Shown here: positions 19,413 through 23,646 of the stretch, piece by piece
Position numbering within the stretch: position 1 is the first letter of the stretch
Layout of the letters: each line of letters starts with the position of its first letter
From: Deinococcus sp.
Lineage (GTDB): Bacteria; Deinococcota; Deinococci; Deinococcales; Deinococcaceae
DNA: 23,646 bases
NCBI GenBank assembly: GCA_025351205.1
Contig: JANXWI010000476.1
Span: forward strand, 1-23,646
Reading direction: 5' to 3'
Translations under genes and position numbers: made by a program
Notes under the pieces: generated by a model
What the model saw: the letters and a program-made list of their open reading frames with translations, nothing else
What the model was told of the DNA's origin: nothing
Database searches by the model: none

Positions 19413-20486
19413 ATGACCGCCAAGACCGCCACTGTCAATCCTCTGCCTGTTCCTCCTCTGACCGGGCGGGCCAGCGCCCACAGACCGCTCCCGATTTACG
19501 TGCTGCCCACCCGCTTCGGGGGCGCGTTCGTGCTGGTCGGGCTGCTGACGCTGCTGGGCTGTATCAATTACCTGCTCAGCCTGGGCTACGCCCTGACCTT
19601 TCTGCTGCTGAGCGTCTGGGTGGTGTGCGCCGTGCATGCCTCGCGGGCGCTGGTCGGGGTGGGTGCCGAACTGGCGCTGCCGGAACGCGCCTTCGCTGGC
19701 TCGCCGCTGTCGGTGCGGGCCACGCTTCATCTGCCCGAAACTTTCCGTTCGCCCACCGGGGTGCGGCTGGGAGCAGCCCTCATCTGGCTGGAGGCCCCGG
19801 ACGCTCAGGCGCAGGGTGAAAAGCTGAGCGGCATCCTCGCGCTGTCCCCGCTGGAACGCGGCCCGCAGCGGCTGCCGACCCTGCGCCTGGAGGCCCACGA
19901 CCCGCTCGGACTGTGGCGTTCCAGCGTGTACCCGGAAACTGGCACAGACGGGTCCGCCCTGCCCACCCAGCTGCTGATCTGCCCGGCCCCGGAACAGGAC
20001 GCCCCGCCGCCGCCCACTGCCCCGGCGCAGGGAACAGCCGCCGAGAACCTGCGCTCGGCGGGCGACGAGGAGCCGCACGGCCTGCGCGAGTACCGCCCCG
20101 GCGACGCCATGCGCCGCGTCGCCTGGAAACAGTCGGCCCGCCAGGGCAGCCAGGGTACCCTGCTGACCCGCCTCTACGACGCCCCGGCGGCGGCCTCGCT
20201 GGCCCTGGACTGGCAGGCGGCGGCGGTCAGTGGTGCAGCGGCAGGCGACACCGAGGCGCGGCTGTCGCGGCTGTGTGCCTGGGTGCTGGAGGCCGAACGG
20301 CGCGGCGCGGCCTTCTCACTGACCCTGCCCGGAGCGCGGCTGGAGAGTGAAACGGGCGAGACGCAGGTGCGCCGCGCCCTGGAGCTGCTGGCCCGCCATG
20401 ATCGGCCCGACCTGCCCCCGGCCCCCCGGCGGCGCTGGCCCTGGATGCCCGCTGGGAGCAGCGTGGCCGGCGGACCCAGGGCGTGA
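19413..20486 (+). CDS. DUF58-domain membrane protein
   Basis: A 357-residue protein with two adjacent hydrophobic segments (about residues 35-52 and 54-73), then a beta-rich region and the DUF58 signature GDEEPHGLREYRPGDAMRRVAWKQSAR near residues 215-245. The remainder resembles a von Willebrand A-like fold but without an obvious metal-ion motif. DUF58 proteins are frequent partners of MoxR ATPases, and here the gene lies between MoxR and a transglutaminase; the TGA stop overlaps the next gene's GTG by 4 bases, so translation is coupled. The C-terminus is basic and Pro-rich (PPAPRRRWPWMP). Start ATG 19413 precedes the first hydrophobic segment at a normal distance; GGAA is the only weak ribosome-binding candidate. 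Confidence 0.88.
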   Translation: MTAKTATVNPLPVPPLTGRASAHRPLPIYVLPTRFGGAFVLVGLLTLLGCINYLLSLGYALTFLLLSVWVVCAVHASRALVGVGAELALPERAFAGSPLSVRATLHLPETFRSPTGVRLGAALIWLEAPDAQAQGEKLSGILALSPLERGPQRLPTLRLEAHDPLGLWRSSVYPETGTDGSALPTQLLICPAPEQDAPPPPTAPAQGTAAENLRSAGDEEPHGLREYRPGDAMRRVAWKQSARQGSQGTLLTRLYDAPAAASLALDWQAAAVSGAAAGDTEARLSRLCAWVLEAERRGAAFSLTLPGARLESETGETQVRRALELLARHDRPDLPPAPRRRWPWMPAGSSVAGGPRA

Positions 20487-22462
20487 CGACCCTGCGCTGG
20501 CCTGCTGGCCGCAGACGTTCCGCTGCGGTTCCGGTCCCGCTGCCCGTCCAGCCGCTGCTGTCCCTGCTCGCTGTTCTCGCCCTGGTGATGCTGCCCTTCT
20601 GGACCCGGTTGCCGCTGTGGCTGAGCCTGCTGCTGGCCCTGCTGCTGTCGGGCCGGGCCGCCCTGGCCCTGCGCGGCCTGAAACAGCCGCCCGCCTGGGT
20701 TCAGGTGCTGGTCGCCCTGCTGGTGGGCCGCCTGCTGGCCGGAACGTACTCCACGCTGGCGGGCCGCGACGGGGGCACGGCCATGCTGCTGCTGCTGGTC
20801 GCTCTCAAGACGCTGGAGGTCACGCGCCGCCGCGACGCCCTGCTGCTGCTGCTGCTCGGGTATTTCCTGACGGCCACCCAGTTCTTCTTCGATCAGAACG
20901 TGGGCACGGCGCTGTACACCCTGCTGTGCGCCCTGGCCCTGACCGCCTGCGTGACCGTCTGGGCGCGTCCGGGGGGAGCGTCCAGCCGCGTTCGGCCCAG
21001 ATCGGCGCTGCGGCGGTCCGGGCTGCTGCTGCTTCAGGCCGTGCCGCTGACCGTGGCGCTGTTCGTGCTGTTTCCGCGCCCCGACGGCCCGCTGTGGCAG
21101 ATGCCGGTCACCAGCAGCACGTCGAGCAGGACCGGGCTAGGCGATTCCGTCGAGCCGGGCACCGTCAGCAATCTGGCGCAGGACGACTCGGTGGCCTTCC
21201 GCGCCAGCTTCCGGGGGGCGCTGCCCGCACCCGAAGACCGCTACTGGCGTGGCCCGGTGCTCGAAGGCTTCGATGGCCGGAGGTGGAGCCTGCGCCCATC
21301 CGGCCCGGGTGCGCCGCAGGCCACAGGCAGCGGCGAAGTGCTGAACTACCGCCTCACCCTGGAACCCAGCGGGCAGCCCTGGGTACTGGCGCTGGACGTG
21401 CCGGTCAACGTACCGGCGGGCCTGCGCGTGACCGGCAACCTGCAACTGATCGCGCCGGAAGGCGTCAACACCCGGCGGCAGTTCGACCTCCAGGCCGTGA
21501 CCCGCTTCCAGTACGGGCAGGACGCGCCCGCCGAGCAGCTCGCCCTGGACAGCTTTCTGCCCGCCGGGGGCAACCCGCGCGCCCGCGCCCTGGCGGCCAG
21601 CTGGTCGGGGCTGGCCCCAGCGGCGCGGGTGCAGGCGGCCTACCGCTTCTTTCAGACCTCCGGCCTGCGCTACACCCTCAACCCGCCGCTGCTCACCTCC
21701 GATAATCCGGTAGACGAGCTGCTGTACACCACCCGGCAGGGCTTCTGCGAACACTTTGCGTCGAGCTTCGCCTACCTGATGCGGGCGGCAGGGGTTCCGG
21801 CGCGGCTGGTGACCGGCTACCTGGGCGGCACGGTCAACCGGGGCAGCGGGGGCCAACCGTACCTGATCGTGCGCCAGGCCGACGCCCACGCCTGGACCGA
21901 GGTCTGGCTTGCCGGTCAGGGCTGGGTGCGGGTAGACCCCACGGCGGCGGTGTCTCCGGCCCGGCTTCAGGGCGGACTGGCGGCGGCCCTGCCAGATTCG
22001 GTCTCGGCACTGGACGCTGGTTCTGGCCTGCTTCCGGCCCTGCGGCTGCGCCTGGACGCCCTTCAGAACGCCTGGAACCAGTGGGTCATCGGCTACGACT
22101 TCGCCCGTCAGCAGAGCCTGCTCTCGCGCCTGGGACTGGGCGAGGTGGGCGGCCTGCGCTACGTGCTGGCCCTGACTTTGCTGCTGGTGCTGGGCGTGCT
22201 GCCCGCGCTGTGGGTGCGGGCGCGGCGGGGGGGCGAGCCGCTGCTGCTGGCCTACCGCGAACTGGGCCAGAGGTTGCGCCTGCCGATGGGCACCTCCGAG
22301 ACGCCCGCCGAGTACGCCCGCCGCGCCAGCGTGCAACATCCAGCCCGTGCGGAAGGCATACAGGCCGTGACCCGCGAGTACCTGGAGCTGCGCTATGGCA
22401 GAGGAGAGCCGGCCAGAGTGACGCAGGTCAGGGCGCTCAGAAAACGGGTGCGGCGGGTTTGA
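20483..22462 (+). CDS. TgpA-like membrane transglutaminase (DUF3488 + transglutaminase core + DUF4129-like tail)
   Basis: A 659-residue membrane enzyme. Residues ~20-200 contain about six hydrophobic segments (LLSLLAVLALVMLPFW, LWLSLLLALLLSG, VLVALLVGRLLAG, LLLLLLGYFLTATQFFF, LYTLLCALALTACVTVW, LLLLQAVPLTVALFVLF), then a periplasmic region ending in the transglutaminase core: TRQGFCEHFASSFAYLMRAAGVPARLVTGY with Cys422, DAHAWTEVW with His469 and VRVDPTAA with Asp485, a full catalytic triad. One more membrane segment (about 555-575) and a cytosolic tail with LLLAYRELGQRLRLPMGTSETPAEYARRA, the DUF4129-like block, follow. The likely activity is cross-linking or cleavage of envelope proteins; the substrate is unknown. 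GTG 20483 overlaps the DUF58 stop (GTGA). Confidence 0.92.
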   Translation: MTTLRWPAGRRRSAAVPVPLPVQPLLSLLAVLALVMLPFWTRLPLWLSLLLALLLSGRAALALRGLKQPPAWVQVLVALLVGRLLAGTYSTLAGRDGGTAMLLLLVALKTLEVTRRRDALLLLLLGYFLTATQFFFDQNVGTALYTLLCALALTACVTVWARPGGASSRVRPRSALRRSGLLLLQAVPLTVALFVLFPRPDGPLWQMPVTSSTSSRTGLGDSVEPGTVSNLAQDDSVAFRASFRGALPAPEDRYWRGPVLEGFDGRRWSLRPSGPGAPQATGSGEVLNYRLTLEPSGQPWVLALDVPVNVPAGLRVTGNLQLIAPEGVNTRRQFDLQAVTRFQYGQDAPAEQLALDSFLPAGGNPRARALAASWSGLAPAARVQAAYRFFQTSGLRYTLNPPLLTSDNPVDELLYTTRQGFCEHFASSFAYLMRAAGVPARLVTGYLGGTVNRGSGGQPYLIVRQADAHAWTEVWLAGQGWVRVDPTAAVSPARLQGGLAAALPDSVSALDAGSGLLPALRLRLDALQNAWNQWVIGYDFARQQSLLSRLGLGEVGGLRYVLALTLLLVLGVLPALWVRARRGGEPLLLAYRELGQRLRLPMGTSETPAEYARRASVQHPARAEGIQAVTREYLELRYGRGEPARVTQVRALRKRVRRV

Positions 22463-22765
22463 TCAGTAGTTCGGGCAGTTTTTCGTCTCGGCTTCAAAAG
22501 AATCGAAAAAACGTCGTCTGGGACGCTCGGCCCGTCCACCCCCCCTCCTGTGGAGCGGCCAAGCGTCGTCATCGGCGCTGCTCTGGACAAGAAGCTGTAC
22601 CAGTCCCAACCTTCCTCCTTCGCAAGCGGCTGTTCACGACGAGGGAGGGGCTAAAAACCTTGTGTTTATCGGCATCAACTCTGAGACATCAAACACTGTC
22701 CGCACCATCATCGGAGAGGACCGGACCGCTGCACCCGTGCTCAAAAGCTGGCGCTTTTCCTCTCC
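22463..22765. other. Intergenic region with repeats between convergent genes, no gene seen
   Basis: 303 bases between the transglutaminase and DUF1345 genes. It contains copy F of the dispersed repeat, an AT-richer patch around 22480-22510, CTTCCTCC with GGGAGGGG about 35 bases later (the same arrangement follows copy E), and a small AAAAGC-TGGC-GCTTTT hairpin (22743-22758) that could end the DUF1345 transcript. Short frames are present but unsupported. Confidence 0.5.
22552..22600 (+). repeat. Dispersed intergenic repeat, copy F
   Basis: GGAGCGGCCAAGCGTCGTC, then ATCGGCGCTG and ACAAGAAGCTG, aligns without gaps to copy E at 19237 with scattered mismatches. The core 22564-22578 matches copies A and E at 14 of 15 bases. 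Confidence 0.6.
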
Positions 22766-23422
22766 TCAGCCCAGCAGGCCCGCCACAGTGTTGATGGTCA
22801 GGGCCACCAGCACGGTGTTGTAGACGTACCCGATCAGCGCGTGTCCTGTCAGGCTGCGGCGGATGATCTTCTGGGTCAGGTTGGTGTCGGACACCTGGAA
22901 GGTCATGCCGATGGTGAGCGCCAGATACAGGAAGTCGAAGTAATCCGGCGGCTCGTCGCCCTGAAATTCGATACCCCCCTCGGGTTCCTCGAAATACAGC
23001 CGGGCGTAGCGGAAGGTGTAGACCGCCTGGATCGTCAGCCACGACAGGGCCACCGAGGTCAGGCCCAGCACCGTGAGCAGGGTGGCCTCGCCGGTCTGTC
23101 CGGCCTGTTGCAACCCCTTGACCTGCGTGAGCGAGTAGATCACCCCGGCCAGGCTGCCCAGGCTGCCCACCAGCACGATCAGGCTGCTGGCCGCGCGGCT
23201 GTCGTCTTCACGGGTGGCGAGCCGCCGGGTGTTGCCCTCGTCGGTGGTGAAAAAGACCCAGGCCGACAGCAGCAGAAAGACCAGCGAGGCGCTGCACCAG
23301 CCCGCCAGCGCGTGCAGCTCCCATTTGGAAGCGGGCGGCAGGAAAACGCCCACCAGGATGCCCGTCACGGCGGCGAGACTCAGGCGGACGGCGGCAGTAG
23401 GTTCTTTGAGCCAGGAGGTCAC
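22766..23422 (-). CDS. DUF1345 multi-pass membrane protein
   Basis: A 218-residue inner membrane protein with about five hydrophobic segments. The signature PPDYFDFLYLALTIGMTFQVSDTNLTQKIIRRSLTGHALIGYVYNTVLVALTIN is the diagnostic block of DUF1345, and the TTDEGNTRRLATREDDSRAASSLIVL stretch also fits the family. Function is unknown. Two starts are possible. ATG 23434 is the longest, but its ATG lies inside TATGCT, which is followed by 7 bases and an in-frame GTG at 23422, the same layout as other leaderless genes here, so I prefer GTG 23422. The gene is alone, convergent with the transglutaminase. Confidence 0.85.
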   Translation of the reverse strand: MTSWLKEPTAAVRLSLAAVTGILVGVFLPPASKWELHALAGWCSASLVFLLLSAWVFFTTDEGNTRRLATREDDSRAASSLIVLVGSLGSLAGVIYSLTQVKGLQQAGQTGEATLLTVLGLTSVALSWLTIQAVYTFRYARLYFEEPEGGIEFQGDEPPDYFDFLYLALTIGMTFQVSDTNLTQKIIRRSLTGHALIGYVYNTVLVALTINTVAGLLG

Positions 23423-23429
23423 GCCCCGG

Positions 23430-23435
23430 AGCATA
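23430..23435 (-). promoter_or_regulatory. Candidate -10 box of the DUF1345 gene
   Basis: TATGCT on the minus strand, then 7 bases (CCGGGGC) and GTG 23422. It overlaps an alternative ATG start. No clear -35. Confidence 0.35.
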
Positions 23436-23563
23436 GAGCGTGCGGGTAAAGGCGGGGTAGCCTTTGTGGCCGCGCCCCTGAAGCATTTGTCATCATTCCA
23501 CCGCCGAAATAACCGCCTTCCGTCGGCTCCATTACGCCCAATGCTTCACTCAATTCACTCTCT

Positions 23564-23646
23564 CCGCTTCTTGGGCAGAACGGACGCGCCTGGGCACGCC
23601 TGCCCGCTTCTTGGGCAGAACGGACGCGCCTGGGCACGCCTGCCCG
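23564..23646 (-). repeat. 40-bp tandem repeat reaching the window end
   Basis: A perfect 40-base direct repeat, just over two units (83 bases), continuing to the last base of the window, so the true copy number is unknown. Read on the minus strand each unit contains TTCTGCCCAAGAAGCGGGCA and then GGCGTGCCC, matching TTGTGCCCAAGAAGCGGGTA and AGCGTGGCC in copy E at 19 kb. GGGCA-GGCG-TGCCC inside the unit is a perfect small hairpin. The rest of the gap from 23436 shows no gene. Confidence 0.85.

Noticed and set aside
20347..21705. 452-residue + strand frame across DUF58 and the transglutaminase
   Set aside because: Out-of-frame shadow, rich in Pro, Ala, Gly and Arg, overlapping two well-supported genes.
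23564..23646. CRISPR-like array at the window end
   Set aside because: Direct 40-bp units adjoin without distinct spacers, so this is a tandem repeat; no cas genes are nearby.

Overview
The window looks like chromosomal DNA from a Deinococcus-type bacterium. Four things point there: high GC, a housekeeping gene set, many genes whose only promoter signal is a -10 box (TANNNT-like) lying 6-8 bases upstream of the start codon (leaderless mRNAs, known to be common in Deinococcus), and intergenic DNA rich in small dispersed repeats. The genus is inferred from these features and not from a database match. No phage, transposase, CRISPR array or clear genomic island is visible.

Layout. 322-930: thymidine kinase (+), convergent with an exported LolA-like protein (1090-1773, -). 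2122-2979: VC0807-like membrane protein (+). 3058-4153: prfB, peptide release factor 2, with the classical programmed +1 frameshift (CTT TGA C). After a repeat-bearing gap come an acyl-CoA dehydrogenase with a long N-terminal extension (4457-5863, +), a convergent VanW-domain protein (6089-7831, -) and a second acyl-CoA dehydrogenase (8082-9278, +) whose promoter is overlapped by a 16-bp palindromic operator. A CRP/FNR regulator (9479-10168, -) and ribosomal protein S1 (10405-12435, -) follow. Then two tRNA genes on the + strand, Gln(CTG) at 12636 and Glu(CTC) at 14519, bracket thioredoxin reductase (12926-13897) and an HD-domain hydrolase (13917-14423). Each tRNA has a clear TTGAC-type promoter and a strong intrinsic terminator.

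14648-18038 (-) is a tightly packed three-gene operon: a small membrane-anchored protein of unknown function, a fused aminodeoxychorismate synthase (PabB-PabA) and an overlapping aminodeoxychorismate lyase-like PLP enzyme, together the p-aminobenzoate branch of folate synthesis. Divergent from it, 18185-22462 (+) is a MoxR ATPase / DUF58 / TgpA-like transglutaminase cluster, probably one system for envelope protein maturation. The window closes with a DUF1345 membrane protein (22766-23422, -) and a 40-bp tandem repeat that runs into the window edge.

I see no gene cluster that is plainly a new defence or metabolic system. The most interesting unexplained signals are non-coding: a nested ~105-base palindrome between tRNA-Gln and trxB, a family of related intergenic repeats at several sites (two of them also tandem), the acyl-CoA dehydrogenase operator, 16-bp tandem repeats upstream of the VC0807-like gene and after prfB, and the consistent leaderless promoter geometry.
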